A DNA stretch of 51,925 nt from Hylemonella gracilis (GCA_945862195.1 CAMAXR010000003.1:1-51925), one strand, 5' to 3'; shown: positions 41,724-51,422, counted from the stretch's first letter. Notes: generated by a model from the sequence alone, not told the origin. Translations and numbers: made by a program.

Positions 41724-43541
41724 TTATTTGGCCCAATTGTCTTTAAGGCCTACCGCCAAATTGAATACGAGCCGCTCTGATGAATGGTCCACACGGTCTG
41801 CCACAAAGTAGCCGTGGCGCTCAAATTGAAAATGTTGAGCAGCCTTTGCTTGTGCCAAGCCCGGCTCCACTAAAGCGTGCACCACTTTCAGGCTGGTGGG
41901 GTTAAGGCTGGCTAAAAAGTCTTTGCCGCCCGCATCGGGCTGCGGATCGGAGAACAAGCGGTCATAAAGCCGAACCTCTGCTTCAATGCCATCGTCAGCA
42001 CTGACCCATGTGATGACCCCTTTGACCTTCACACTATCGCTGCCCGGGGTGCCACTTTTGGTGTCGGGGATCAAACGGGCTTGTACTTCAGTGATGTTGC
42101 CTTGAGCATTTTTTAAAGCGCCGGTGCATTCCACCACGTGGCCGTACTTCAACCGCACTTTATTTCCCGGGAACATCCTAAAAAAACCTTTGGGGGGTGA
42201 TTCTTCGTAGTCGCCGCGCTCGATCCACAAGCGGGAGCCGAACATGAATTGGCGTTTACCCAGCTCAGGCAGGTGCGGGTGCACCGGAGCACTGCAAGGG
42301 TCTAGAGCACCAGCGCCCATCAGCTCATCCCAGTTGGTGATGACTAAGGGAAGCGGGTCTAGAACAGCCATGGCGCGCGGAGCTTGGGGGTCTAGGTCTT
42401 CACGCAAACACCCTTCTAACGTGCTGTAGTCAATCCAAGCATAGTCTTTGGTCACCCCAATGCGCTCTGCAAAGGCCAGAATGCTTTGGGGGGTGTAGCC
42501 GCGGCGGCGTAAGCCCACGATGGTGGGCATGCGTGGGTCATCCCAACCTTGTACCCGCTGCTCTTGCACCAACTGGGCCAGTTTGCGTTTGCTGGTGATC
42601 ACATAGGTGAGGTTCAGGCGAGCAAATTCATACTGCCGGGGCGGCGGCGAGGAGATCAGCTGGCCTTCAATCAAACGCGCCATCAACCAGTCGTAAAACG
42701 GGCGCTGGTCCTCGAACTCTAAGGTGCAAATGCTGTGGGTGATGTGTTCCAGTGCGTCTTCAATCGGGTGCGCAAAGGTGTACATGGGATAGATGCACCA
42801 CGTGTCACCGGTGTTGTGGTGGCGGGCATGTTTGATGCGGTAGATGGCCGGGTCGCGCAGGTTGATGTTGGGGCTGCTCATGCTGATTTTGGCGCGCAGC
42901 ACTGCAGCACCATCTGGCAAAAGACCAGCGCGCATGTCTCGAAAACGCTGGAGGTTGTCTTGGGTGGAGCGTGAGCGAAAGGGGCTGTCTTTGCCGGGTG
43001 TATTGAAGTCACCGCGGTTGGCGCGCATGTCTTCTGCACTTTGTTCATCTACATAGGCGTGGCCAGATTCAATCAGGTACTCGGCAGCACGGTACATGAA
43101 GTCAAAGTAGTCGCTGGCCTGGTAGGCCGTAGCATCAGGGGCGCCGTTCCATTCGAACCCAAGCCACCGCACGGCATCGACGATGCTGTTGACGTATTCG
43201 GCGTCTTCTTTTTCGGGGTTGGTGTCATCAAAGCGCAGGTGGCATATGCCGCCGTAGTCTCTGGCCAAACCAAAGTTCAGGCAAATGCTTTTGGCATGCC
43301 CTACATGCAAATAGCCATTGGGCTCGGGGGGAAAGCGGGTGCGAATCCGTGCCGGGTCTAGGGGGCTTTGTGCGTGGTGCTGTGCATCACCTGGGGTGCC
43401 CGCCCAAGTGCGTTGGGAGTAGGTGCCCGCCTGAAGGTCTTGCTCAATGATCTGACGCAAAAAGTTGCTGGACTTTGAGGGGCTTGAGGGCGATTTGTCC
43501 GTTTGGGGCGCGTGGGGTGCTTGGGCAGGGGGGGAGCTCAT
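41724..43541 (-). CDS. glnS: Glutaminyl-tRNA synthetase
   Basis: Class I synthetase charging tRNA-Gln. The HIGH-type motif is FPPEPNGYLHVGHAKSICLN, the KMSKS-type motif is TSKRKLAQLVQEQ, and RFDDTNPEKEDAEYVNSI and WCIYPMYTFAHPIEDALEHI are GlnRS signatures. At 605 residues it is about 50 longer than the E. coli enzyme, owing mainly to a Ser/Pro/Gln-rich N-terminal extension (first 25 residues) and a small insert before HVGH. Presence of glnS supports a beta- or gammaproteobacterial origin. The ATG at 43541 lacks an obvious ribosome site. Confidence 0.97.
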   Translation of the reverse strand: MSSPPAQAPHAPQTDKSPSSPSKSSNFLRQIIEQDLQAGTYSQRTWAGTPGDAQHHAQSPLDPARIRTRFPPEPNGYLHVGHAKSICLNFGLARDYGGICHLRFDDTNPEKEDAEYVNSIVDAVRWLGFEWNGAPDATAYQASDYFDFMYRAAEYLIESGHAYVDEQSAEDMRANRGDFNTPGKDSPFRSRSTQDNLQRFRDMRAGLLPDGAAVLRAKISMSSPNINLRDPAIYRIKHARHHNTGDTWCIYPMYTFAHPIEDALEHITHSICTLEFEDQRPFYDWLMARLIEGQLISSPPPRQYEFARLNLTYVITSKRKLAQLVQEQRVQGWDDPRMPTIVGLRRRGYTPQSILAFAERIGVTKDYAWIDYSTLEGCLREDLDPQAPRAMAVLDPLPLVITNWDELMGAGALDPCSAPVHPHLPELGKRQFMFGSRLWIERGDYEESPPKGFFRMFPGNKVRLKYGHVVECTGALKNAQGNITEVQARLIPDTKSGTPGSDSVKVKGVITWVSADDGIEAEVRLYDRLFSDPQPDAGGKDFLASLNPTSLKVVHALVEPGLAQAKAAQHFQFERHGYFVADRVDHSSERLVFNLAVGLKDNWAK

Positions 43542-43578
43542 GTGTCGATTTTAGTGGGGGCATGCGCCCTTGACCCTG

Positions 43579-43606
43579 TTGGGCTTTCATACGCAATACC
43601 TACAAT
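43579..43606 (+). promoter_or_regulatory. Candidate promoter of the macA-like operon
   Basis: TTGGGC (43579-43584) and TACAAT (43601-43606) are 16 bases apart. Transcription would begin about at the macA-like ATG (43613), implying a nearly leaderless mRNA; no Shine-Dalgarno is visible. A three-codon open frame (ATG ACC AAA TGA, 43605-43616) overlaps the start codon. Confidence 0.35.
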
Positions 43607-43612
43607 GACCAA

Positions 43613-45229
43613 ATGAGAAAAATTTACCTTGCCTTAGGTGTGGTGGTGCTGGCATCAATCTCTTGCGGCGCATGGTGGTGGTGGAGTGGCAGCACAGAGG
43701 CTGTGCAGTACCGCACTGGAAAAATTGAACGCGGCGCCCTAACTGCCGCAGTGGCGGCTACGGGAGCGGTCAGCCCCGTGTCTCAGGTCACTGTGGGAAC
43801 CCAAGTTTCGGGTCAGATCAAAGACATTTTGGTGGACTTCAACTCTGAAGTTAAAGCGGGCCAGCTTATTGCAGTGATTGACCCCGAAACCTTTGAATAC
43901 CGGGTGCGATCGGCTCAGGCCGATGTGGATGCAGCTCGGGCCACTGTGCTCACGGCGCAAGCCAATGTGGTGGCCTCCAGAGCTCAAGTTTCTAAAGCCA
44001 AAACCGATTTAACCGAAGCCCGGCGCACACATGAACGCAACCTCATGCTGGTGGACAAGGGCTTTATTGCACTAAGCGAGTCCGACAAATCCAATGCACT
44101 CGTCAACACCACTTTGGAAGCGGTAAAAGCTGCTGAAGCCCAAGTGGGTGTAAGCGACGCTCAAGTGCGCAGCGCCCAAGCCAATGTGTCGCAGCGTGAT
44201 GCGGCCCTGCTCCAAGCGCGTGTGGATTTGGCACGCACACGCGTCACATCTCCAGTCAACGGCATTGTGATCAAGCGCTCGATTGAGCGGGGTCAAACCG
44301 TGGCTTCCAGCTTGCAGTCGCCCGAACTGTTCATCATTGCCCGCAACTTGCAAGACATGCAGGTGGAAGCGGCTATAGACGAAGCCGATGTGGGCCGCAT
44401 CCGCTCCGGCCAAAAAGCCACCTTTACGGTCGATGCCTTTCCCGGGCAAACTTTTGAAGGAAAAATCAATCAAGTTCGTAAAGCCGCAACCAATGTGGCC
44501 AACGTGGTCACGTATGTGGCGGTGGTGACGTTTTCAAACACCGATGGCCGCCTGCTGCCCGGCATGACGGCCAATGTGCGTGTGATCACCGATACCCGAG
44601 ACCAAGTGCTTAAGGTGCCCAACGCCGCCTTGCGTGTGCGCATTGCCGGTGTGGAGCCGGCAGCGGATGCTACGCCCAGTTCCGGAGCTGGATCGCCCCC
44701 GGCCTCTCCACCCGCGGCTAGTCCCAATGCAACTGGCGGTGGTGGCCCGGGCGCGGAGTTTCGCAACCGTTTGAACACAGAGTTGCAACTTAGCCCCGAA
44801 CAAAAAGACAAAGTGGACGCCATTTACGCTGAAGCGCGGCCCAAGTTTATGCAGTTGCGCGAACTTCCAGAGGCGGACCGATCCAAGGCAAGGGAGCGCA
44901 TCACCTCAGAAATTCGCGCGCGTGTGGGTGATGTACTGACTGCTGAGCAAAAAACCAAATATGCAGCCATGGTGGCCGAAACCTCCAGCAGAACCAGCAC
45001 CCGCGGCAGGATTTATGTGGTGGATGCCGACGGTAGACCCAAAGCACTGAATGTGCGCCTGGGCATATCAGACGGCTCTAGTACAGAACTGTTGGTGTTT
45101 GCTAACTCCCCTCAAGCGGCCGACTTGCAAGAGGGCGTCAAAGTCATCACCGGTATTTTGAGTGGAACAGGTTCTGGCTCAGGGGCTCCCACTAAACCTG
45201 CTTCCACAGGGCCACGCATGTTGTTCTAA
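43613..45229 (+). CDS. MacA-like ABC-exporter adaptor with Spy/CpxP-like insert
   Basis: Periplasmic adaptor of 538 residues for the ABC exporter encoded next. An N-terminal anchor (3-20) is followed by a lipoyl half (VSGQIKDILVDFNSEVKAGQ), a coiled-coil hairpin (about 100-205), the second half RVTSPVNGIVIKRSIERGQ and a beta-barrel. The C-terminal domain is split by about 115 residues: a Pro/Ala/Gly linker (345-380), then a helical segment with LSPEQ (393-397) and LTAEQ (442-446), the LTxxQ signature of Spy/CpxP chaperones, before the domain resumes at RGRIYVVDADGRPKALNVRLG. Typical MacA is about 370-400 residues, so the insert accounts for most of the extra length. It lies 2 bases before the ATPase gene. 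Confidence 0.9.
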   Translation: MRKIYLALGVVVLASISCGAWWWWSGSTEAVQYRTGKIERGALTAAVAATGAVSPVSQVTVGTQVSGQIKDILVDFNSEVKAGQLIAVIDPETFEYRVRSAQADVDAARATVLTAQANVVASRAQVSKAKTDLTEARRTHERNLMLVDKGFIALSESDKSNALVNTTLEAVKAAEAQVGVSDAQVRSAQANVSQRDAALLQARVDLARTRVTSPVNGIVIKRSIERGQTVASSLQSPELFIIARNLQDMQVEAAIDEADVGRIRSGQKATFTVDAFPGQTFEGKINQVRKAATNVANVVTYVAVVTFSNTDGRLLPGMTANVRVITDTRDQVLKVPNAALRVRIAGVEPAADATPSSGAGSPPASPPAASPNATGGGGPGAEFRNRLNTELQLSPEQKDKVDAIYAEARPKFMQLRELPEADRSKARERITSEIRARVGDVLTAEQKTKYAAMVAETSSRTSTRGRIYVVDADGRPKALNVRLGISDGSSTELLVFANSPQAADLQEGVKVITGILSGTGSGSGAPTKPASTGPRMLF

Positions 45230-45231
45230 GC

Positions 45232-45966
45232 ATGGTGCTGATCGACGCCCAAAACCTCAACAAAACCTACCACATGGGCAGTCCAGCCCAAGTGTCAGCG
45301 GGCACCGCTATGACGGTGCATGCCCTCAAACAAGTGAGCTTGAAAATTGAGCGGGGCGATTTTGTGGCCATCATGGGTGCTTCGGGTTCTGGCAAATCGA
45401 CACTTATGAACATTTTGGGTTGCCTAGACCAGCCCTCTAGCGGCCACTACCTGTTGGCAGGTGAGGCGGTGGAATCTATGTCGGCAGACCAATTGGCTTC
45501 CATCCGCAACCGCCGCATTGGTTTTGTATTTCAGCAGTTCAATTTGCTGCCCAGAACCAGCGCGCTCGAAAACGTGGAGCTGCCTATGGTGTATGCCGGT
45601 ATCAAGGCCGTGCAACGCCAAGAACAAGCGCTGACTGCACTTACCACCGTAGGTTTGCGCGACCGCGCTTCTCACACGCCCTCGGAGTTGTCGGGCGGGC
45701 AGCAACAGCGCGTGGCCATTGCGCGCGCTTTGGTCAATCAACCCCAACTTATATTGGCCGATGAGCCCACAGGAGCACTGGACTCCAGCACCAGTGAAGA
45801 CATCATGAAGCTGCTGCGGCAGCTCAACCGCGAAGGTATGACCGTGGTGCTGGTGACGCACGAGGCCGATATTGCTGCATGGGCTCGCCGCAAATTGGTT
45901 TTTAGAGATGGTTTGATTGTGGGCGACTCGCAGCAGTGTGAGCTTTCGGCCTGGGGCGCCGCATGA
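45232..45966 (+). CDS. MacB-type ABC transporter ATP-binding protein
   Basis: A 244-residue ATPase with Walker [17 protein letters not shown], the MacB/LolD-type FVFQQFNLLPRTSALENVELPM, signature [15 protein letters not shown] and Walker B LILADEPTGALDSSTSEDIM. In E. coli MacB the ATPase and permease are fused; here they are separate genes overlapping by four bases. Such type VII ABC systems do not transport across the inner membrane but drive substrates from the periplasm through TolC. Substrate unknown; macrolides, lipopeptides or peptides are known for relatives. Confidence 0.94.
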   Translation: MVLIDAQNLNKTYHMGSPAQVSAGTAMTVHALKQVSLKIERGDFVAIMGASGSGKSTLMNILGCLDQPSSGHYLLAGEAVESMSADQLASIRNRRIGFVFQQFNLLPRTSALENVELPMVYAGIKAVQRQEQALTALTTVGLRDRASHTPSELSGGQQQRVAIARALVNQPQLILADEPTGALDSSTSEDIMKLLRQLNREGMTVVLVTHEADIAAWARRKLVFRDGLIVGDSQQCELSAWGAA

Positions 45967-47198
45967 ATCTGTTGACTGCCCTGCGCAGCGCTTGGCGTGC
46001 CTTGGCGGCCAACACCTTGCGCAGTATCTTGACCATGCTGGGCATCATCATTGGGGTGGCAGCGGTCATCACCATGATTGCGGTGGGGCGTGGGGCTACG
46101 GAACGGGTTCAAGCGCAAATGAAGGGCCTGGGCTCCAACATCATGCTGGTGTTGCCAGGGGGCGTTTCACAGGCAGGGGTGCGACTGGGAGCACAAACCC
46201 GCCAGCGCCTCACAGAAGAAGACGCGCTGGCCATTGCCTTAGAAGTGCCCGAGGTACAAGTGGCTGCACCCACCTCGCGCACCACTGGTCAACTGGTGGC
46301 TGGCAACATCAATTGGGGCACCAGTATTTTCGGGGTCACCAACGAATACTTAGAAGCCCGCGACTGGGGCTTGGCTTCAGGCCGCATGTTTGACGCAGCC
46401 GAGCTTTCGGGCTCGGCCAAGGTGGCTTGGATTGGCGTCACTGCGGCCCGAGAACTGTTTGGTGATGAAGACCCCTTAGAACAAGTGGTTCGGGTGCGCG
46501 GCGTGCCTATGAAGGTAGTGGGCGTGCTCCTGCCTAAAGGCCAAAACTCCAACGGCCAAGACCAAGACGATGTGCTCATGATTCCCATCAGTACCCTGCG
46601 CAACCGCATTTGGGGCGGAGACACCACCAGCCGCTTGAAACGGGTTTGGTCGATTTCAGTCAAGGTGCGAGAAGGCCAAGACATGAAGGTCGCTGAAGCG
46701 GGCATCAAAGACCTGCTGCGCCAGCGCTTTAAGGTTCAGCCCGGCGCGGAGGACCCTTTTACGGTGCGCAACCTCACCGAAATATTGCAAGCCCAAGAAG
46801 AAGCCAGCCGTGTCATGACGCTGCTGCTGGCGGCCGTAGCAGGTATTTCGCTGGTGATTGGGGGCATAGGCATCATGAACATCATGTTGGTAAGTGTGAC
46901 CGAGCGCACCCGCGAAATTGGCTTGCGTATGGCTGTGGGAGCACGACCGCGCGACATCCTCAACCAGTTTTTGATTGAGGCGGTCACCCTCAGTTTGGTG
47001 GGCGGTGCTATTGGTGTGCTGCTCGGAGCCGTTGCAACTTGGGCAGTGGGCAACTTTGCGGGGTGGCAGGTCAGCATGACCTTGGGCTCTATTGCCCTGG
47101 CAGTTGGTTTTTCTGCGGTGGTAGGCGTGTTTTTTGGGTTCTATCCCGCGCGCAGGGCGTCCAGGTTGTTGCCTATTCAAGCCCTGCGCTACGAGTAG
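45963..47198 (+). CDS. MacB-type ABC transporter permease
   Basis: A 411-residue permease with the MacB/FtsX architecture: one N-terminal helix (LRSILTMLGIIIGVAAVITMIAV), a large periplasmic domain (about 45-280) and three C-terminal helices, including GGIGIMNIMLVSVTERTREI and LRMAVGARPRDILNQFLIEA, the coupling motif. It ends with YPARRASRLLPIQALRYE, the family terminus. The ATG overlaps the ATPase stop (ATGA). With the adaptor and a TolC such as the one at 17-1354 it should form a complete tripartite exporter. Confidence 0.94.
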   Translation: MNLLTALRSAWRALAANTLRSILTMLGIIIGVAAVITMIAVGRGATERVQAQMKGLGSNIMLVLPGGVSQAGVRLGAQTRQRLTEEDALAIALEVPEVQVAAPTSRTTGQLVAGNINWGTSIFGVTNEYLEARDWGLASGRMFDAAELSGSAKVAWIGVTAARELFGDEDPLEQVVRVRGVPMKVVGVLLPKGQNSNGQDQDDVLMIPISTLRNRIWGGDTTSRLKRVWSISVKVREGQDMKVAEAGIKDLLRQRFKVQPGAEDPFTVRNLTEILQAQEEASRVMTLLLAAVAGISLVIGGIGIMNIMLVSVTERTREIGLRMAVGARPRDILNQFLIEAVTLSLVGGAIGVLLGAVATWAVGNFAGWQVSMTLGSIALAVGFSAVVGVFFGFYPARRASRLLPIQALRYE

Positions 47199-47235
47199 TT
47201 GGGCTGGATCAATTTAAAAATAAAGGTGCTGGGGT

Positions 47236-48069
47236 ATGGATGTAACGCTGTTGATTAAAGCGGCCCTTATGGGTGTGGTGGAGGGGCTGACAGAGTTTTT
47301 GCCCATATCGAGCACAGGCCATCTTATTTTGGCGGGCGCCTTGCTGGGCTTTAACGATGACAAAGCCAAGGTGTTTGACATTGCCATTCAAACCGGTGCG
47401 ATTGGTGCGGTCATTTTGGTGTATTGGCAAAAAATTCGCGCCACCCTAGTGGCCTTGCCCACAGATACGCAAGCACGCCAATTTGCTTTGAATGTGCTGA
47501 TTGCCTTTGTACCGGCCGTGCTGCTGGGGCTGTTGTTTGGCAAAGCCATCAAGGCGCATTTGTTTACGCCCGTGGTGGTAGCCAGTACTTTTATTTTGGG
47601 GGGCATGGTGATTTTGTGGGCAGAGCGCAGACAAGCCCAGCTGCCTGGAGCAGTGCGCATTCAAGAGGTGGACGACATGTCTTGGAAAGATGCGCTCAAG
47701 GTCGGCTTGGTGCAGTGCTTGGCCATGGTGCCGGGCACCAGCCGCAGCGGGGCCACCATCATTGGCGGCATGCTGATGGGGCTGAGCCGCAAAGCCGCCA
47801 CCGACTTTTCTTTTTATTTGGCTATTCCCACCTTGATTGGTGCGGGTGCTTACAGCTTGTTCAAAGAGCGCGCGCTGCTGTCTTGGTCTGATGTGCCTAT
47901 GTTTGGCGTGGGGCTGCTGGCATCGTTTGTCAGTGCTTGGCTTTGTGTGCGCTGGTTGTTGCGCTTTATTGCCACGCACAGTTTTACCGGCTTTGCGTGG
48001 TACCGCATTGTGTTTGGCTTAGTGGTGTTGGCCACTGCATGGGGCGGTTGGATTCCTTGGACCGCTTAG
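47236..48069 (+). CDS. uppP: Undecaprenyl-diphosphatase
   Basis: Integral membrane phosphatase (BacA/UppP) recycling the lipid carrier of peptidoglycan synthesis. The 277-residue protein has both family signatures, [20 protein letters not shown] near the N-terminus and [20 protein letters not shown] in the middle, with eight hydrophobic segments. The ATG has GGGGT upstream. It converges with mutS with only 11 bases between the stop codons. Overexpression confers bacitracin resistance in E. coli, a family property rather than a finding here. Confidence 0.96.
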   Translation: MDVTLLIKAALMGVVEGLTEFLPISSTGHLILAGALLGFNDDKAKVFDIAIQTGAIGAVILVYWQKIRATLVALPTDTQARQFALNVLIAFVPAVLLGLLFGKAIKAHLFTPVVVASTFILGGMVILWAERRQAQLPGAVRIQEVDDMSWKDALKVGLVQCLAMVPGTSRSGATIIGGMLMGLSRKAATDFSFYLAIPTLIGAGAYSLFKERALLSWSDVPMFGVGLLASFVSAWLCVRWLLRFIATHSFTGFAWYRIVFGLVVLATAWGGWIPWTA

Positions 48070-48080
48070 GCCCAAGCCTT

Positions 48081-50750
48081 TCAAACGCGTGAGAGTTTCT
48101 TTAAGCTGTACAAAGTTTCCAAGGCTTCTCTGGGGCTGAGTGCATCGGGGTCTAGCGCGGCCAATCGGGTTTCAAGTTCGCTGGGTTCGTTTTGCTGAGC
48201 AGGTGGGACTGGCGCAAACAAATCGACCTGGGCTTGGCTGGCTCCGGCTTGTGCCTCTAGGGCCTCCAAGGCATGGCGCGCATGTTGAATCACAGCGTTG
48301 GGCATGCCTGCCAATTTGGCCACCTGTATGCCGTAACTCCGGTTGGCCGGGCCGGGTTGGATTTCATGCAAAAACACAATGTCGTGCCCTGACTCCACCG
48401 CGCTCACATGCACATTCACTGCGGCTTGGTGCTGAACAGGAAATGCGGTGAGTTCAAAGTAGTGGGTCGCAAATAAGGTGAAGGCCTGGGTTTTATCGTG
48501 CAACTGAGTGGCAATAGCACCAGCCAGTGCCAAACCGTCAAATGTGGAGGTGCCCCTGCCAATTTCGTCCATCAGCACCAAAGAGTGGGGTGTGGCGGCA
48601 TGCAGTATTTGCGCGGCTTCCAGCATTTCCAACATAAAGGTGGACTGCGCATTAGCCAAGTCGTCTGCCGCGCCAATGCGGGTGTATATGGCGTCAATAG
48701 GCCCTAAGCGGCATGTTGCAGCTGGAACGTAGCTGCCCATAGAGGCCAGCAATACCGACAAAGCCACCTGACGCATGTAAGTAGATTTGCCGCCCATATT
48801 GGGTCCGGTGATGACTTGCATGCGGTGCTTGGCCGACAAGCGCGTGTCGTTGGGAATAAAGCTGCCCGATTGCCCGCCTGCGCGTTGACCACTGACCTCG
48901 TTCAAGCGCGCTTGAACCACGGGGTGACGGCCCTGTTCAATTTCAATGCAGGGGTGGCTCACAAATTGCGGTTCCGACCAGTCGAGCGTTAAAGAGCGCT
49001 CAGCCAAGCAGCACAACACGTCCAAGGTGGCCAGGGCTTGGGCCACGCGGGTCAAGTCGGGCACAAAGGCTTGCAACTGCTCCAGCAGTTGGTCGTATAA
49101 CCATCGTTCCCGCGCTAGGGCCCGGTCTTGAGCTGACAGGGCTTTGTCTTCAAAGATCTTGAGCTCGGGGGTGATGAAACGCTCGGCGTTTTTAAGGGTT
49201 TGGCGGCGGCGGTAGTCGTCGGGCACTTTGTCTATTTGGCCTTGGGTTACTTCAATGTAAAAGCCATGCACTTTGTTGAACTGCACCCGCAGGTTGGCAA
49301 TACCAGTGCGGGCGCGCTCTCGGGTTTCCAGATCCAGCAAAAAGCCATCGCAATTGGTTTGAATGGCGCGCAGCTCATCCAACTCCGCATCCAAGCCCTG
49401 AGCCATGACCCCGCCTTCTCGAATCAGTGCGGCGGGTTCTTCTAAAAGTGCGTGCTGCAAATGTTCGATACAAGCCACGGGCGGGTGCACATGCTTGGCC
49501 AATTGATCCAGCAAGGTGGCTTGCGTCGTTATGGATGTGGCGGACTGGTCTTGCAGGCTCATCAGCTTGCTCAAATGGGCTGTGAGCTGCTGCGCTTTAA
49601 GCAGTGTGAGTTTGAGCGCCACCAGTTCTCTGGGGCGCACTTGACGGAGGGCCAACCGGGCGGTCAGACGCTCCACATCGCTGCTGCCTTTGAGCTGATC
49701 GCGCAGTGCTTTAAAGGTGTTTACGCGTAATTGGGCAATAGCCTCGAGCCGTTGCTTTGCTGGGTTGCGGTCTCGCGGAGGCTCGAGTAGCCAGCGTTTG
49801 AGCAAGCGGCTTCCCATGCCGGTCATGCAGGTGTCTAGCAACGAAAACAAGGTGGGCGCATCTTCGCCCTTTAAAGTTTGCACCAGTTCCAAATTGCGGC
49901 GCGTGGTCAGGGGCAGGTCTATAAATTCTTTGGGGCGTTGCACACGCAAGCTGTGAACGTGGCTAAGAGTTCTGCCTTGCGTGTGTTCGGCATAGGTCAG
50001 TAAGGCAGCGGCGGCGGCATGCCCTAATGGTGCGTCTTGTGCATTCCAAGGGCTCAGGTTGGCTGCGTGCAGCAGCTCTGCAAGTTTGTGTTGGCCTAGA
50101 GCGGTGTCAAACTGCCACTCGGGTCTGCGGCTGCATGGCATGCGCAGGCCGGTCCTGACGAGAAGGCCTTGCAACTGTTGTTCAAAAGCCGGGGTGACGC
50201 CAGCGCTGTAAATCAGTTCTCCCGGGGATATACGCGTCAACCATTCGGCAAGTTCATCGGGGGGGCATTCGGCCAACACCACCTCGCCTTGCGTCACACT
50301 TAACCATGCCAAGCCCAAAGCATGGCGAGGTCCTTGATAAAGGGCCAGCAACAGCGACTCTGATTTATCGCTAAGCAAAGCGCTATCGGTCAAGGTGCCT
50401 GGCGTCACTACCCGAACCACCTTGCGTTCCACTGGCCCTTTGCTGGCCCCCACTTCGCCCACTTGTTCACAAATAGCTACAGATTCGCCCTGCTGAATCA
50501 AACGCGCCAAGTAGTTTTCTACCGAATGAAATGGCACCCCTGCCATCACCACCGGTTGGCCCGCCGATTGCCCGCGTTGTGTGAGGGTGATGTCCAGCAA
50601 ACGAACGGCTTTTTCAGCGTCTTCAAAAAAAAGCTCGTAAAAATCACCCATGCGGTAGAACACCAGCGTGTCTGGAAACTCTGCCTTGATGGCCAAGTAC
50701 TGGGCCATCATTGGGGTGTGCAAAGCTAGATTATTTTTAGGTGAGATCAA
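48081..50750 (-). CDS. mutS: DNA mismatch repair protein MutS
   Basis: Mismatch-recognition ATPase of about 889 residues. The mismatch-binding motif is [15 protein letters not shown] (the Phe-x-Glu wedge), the connector and core follow, and the ATPase has [34 protein letters not shown] and [11 protein letters not shown]. The C-terminus keeps a dimer/tetramer region ending SLKKLSRV. The conserved [13 protein letters not shown] precedes the first ATG (50711), so translation must start upstream. A TTG at 50750 is the best in-frame candidate, though its ribosome site is weak. The gene follows the ccdAB-like module by 40 bases. Confidence 0.96.
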   Translation of the reverse strand: MISPKNNLALHTPMMAQYLAIKAEFPDTLVFYRMGDFYELFFEDAEKAVRLLDITLTQRGQSAGQPVVMAGVPFHSVENYLARLIQQGESVAICEQVGEVGASKGPVERKVVRVVTPGTLTDSALLSDKSESLLLALYQGPRHALGLAWLSVTQGEVVLAECPPDELAEWLTRISPGELIYSAGVTPAFEQQLQGLLVRTGLRMPCSRRPEWQFDTALGQHKLAELLHAANLSPWNAQDAPLGHAAAAALLTYAEHTQGRTLSHVHSLRVQRPKEFIDLPLTTRRNLELVQTLKGEDAPTLFSLLDTCMTGMGSRLLKRWLLEPPRDRNPAKQRLEAIAQLRVNTFKALRDQLKGSSDVERLTARLALRQVRPRELVALKLTLLKAQQLTAHLSKLMSLQDQSATSITTQATLLDQLAKHVHPPVACIEHLQHALLEEPAALIREGGVMAQGLDAELDELRAIQTNCDGFLLDLETRERARTGIANLRVQFNKVHGFYIEVTQGQIDKVPDDYRRRQTLKNAERFITPELKIFEDKALSAQDRALARERWLYDQLLEQLQAFVPDLTRVAQALATLDVLCCLAERSLTLDWSEPQFVSHPCIEIEQGRHPVVQARLNEVSGQRAGGQSGSFIPNDTRLSAKHRMQVITGPNMGGKSTYMRQVALSVLLASMGSYVPAATCRLGPIDAIYTRIGAADDLANAQSTFMLEMLEAAQILHAATPHSLVLMDEIGRGTSTFDGLALAGAIATQLHDKTQAFTLFATHYFELTAFPVQHQAAVNVHVSAVESGHDIVFLHEIQPGPANRSYGIQVAKLAGMPNAVIQHARHALEALEAQAGASQAQVDLFAPVPPAQQNEPSELETRLAALDPDALSPREALETLYSLKKLSRV

Positions 50751-50790
50751 TTAGCAACTCAATAAAGGCTGATGGTCTGACCTTTAGTCT

Positions 50791-51105
50791 TTAGATGCCG
50801 CTGAGCACCGCATCCATCGCCGAGATGATCTCGTGTGATCTATCTCGAATGGAGGTGATTTCAGTCTTGAGTAAACGTTTATCCAGCGGAGCCGCTTCAA
50901 ACGGTATCAGCATCAATGACTTATTGTTCACACTGAGAAGAGGACACAGTAGGCTGGGCAGGTCTTTTGCCGCAAGGGTTGTTTCAGCTAAAGGCACGAC
51001 CATACGAGTCGCAAGCGCGCTGAGTAAGTCGCTCTGCACATCCACCACATAGGGATATACATCACGCATGCGCGGGCTGGGGTTTTCAAAAACGTCAAAC
51101 TGCAT
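50791..51105 (-). CDS. ccdB: CcdB-family toxin
   Basis: A 104-residue CcdB homolog: [31 protein letters not shown], and a C-terminal helix ending in SGI. F-plasmid CcdB poisons DNA gyrase through its terminal Trp-Gly-Ile; here Gly-Ile is kept but the Trp is Ser, so the gyrase effect may be weaker or different. It lies six bases after the antitoxin gene, with a short GGA ribosome site. A weak stem (TAAAGG-N12-CCTTTA, about 50763-50786) follows before mutS. Confidence 0.93.
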   Translation of the reverse strand: MQFDVFENPSPRMRDVYPYVVDVQSDLLSALATRMVVPLAETTLAAKDLPSLLCPLLSVNNKSLMLIPFEAAPLDKRLLKTEITSIRDRSHEIISAMDAVLSGI

Positions 51106-51111
51106 TCCGGC

Positions 51112-51381
51112 TCACCAAACACGCATGTCGTCGCACCACAGGCCCTGGGCTTCAAAGCGCTGGTTCTGCTCGTTAATCCAGGCACTGTATGTCTGCTCGA
51201 ACCGTGCTTTACGTTGTGCAAGCGGTTCAGCCTGACTGGCGGCCTGAAGATCTAAATACTGCCTAGCCGACAAAATCACGGTGTCAATACGCCCGTCTTT
51301 TTCAACAAACACAGGCTCGGTTTTGGCTTGGGCACATATGGCGCCAAAACGGTTCTTCGCTTGGGTGGCGGTAACTTGCAT
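51112..51381 (-). CDS. Hybrid antitoxin: Phd/YefM-like N-terminus, CcdA-like C-terminus
   Basis: An 89-residue antitoxin for the adjacent CcdB. Residues 1-46 (MQVTATQAKNRFGAICAQAK, then EKDGRIDTVILSARQYLDL) are a Phd/YefM DNA-binding fold. Residues about 60-89 (WINEQNQRFEAQGLWCDDMR, then VW) resemble the toxin-binding tail of CcdA (RFIEMNGSFADENRDW in F plasmid). Classical CcdA has a ribbon-helix-helix N-terminus instead, so the DNA-binding module has been swapped. Start is the ATG at 51381. The module sits alone between mutS and a putative antiporter. Confidence 0.85.
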   Translation of the reverse strand: MQVTATQAKNRFGAICAQAKTEPVFVEKDGRIDTVILSARQYLDLQAASQAEPLAQRKARFEQTYSAWINEQNQRFEAQGLWCDDMRVW

Positions 51382-51404
51382 GATGAGGACTCGAAATTCT
51401 TAAT

Positions 51405-51422
51405 GGCTATTTTAGCTAAGCC
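51405..51422. promoter_or_regulatory. Small inverted repeat upstream of the hybrid antitoxin
   Basis: GGCTATTTTAGCTAAGCC has 4-base outer arms and an inner perfect palindrome TTAGCTAA (51412-51419), about 24 bases before the antitoxin start. On the minus strand TAAAAT inside it could be a -10. It is a candidate autoregulatory operator for the Phd-type domain; the rest of the 185-base gap shows nothing clear. Confidence 0.3.
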
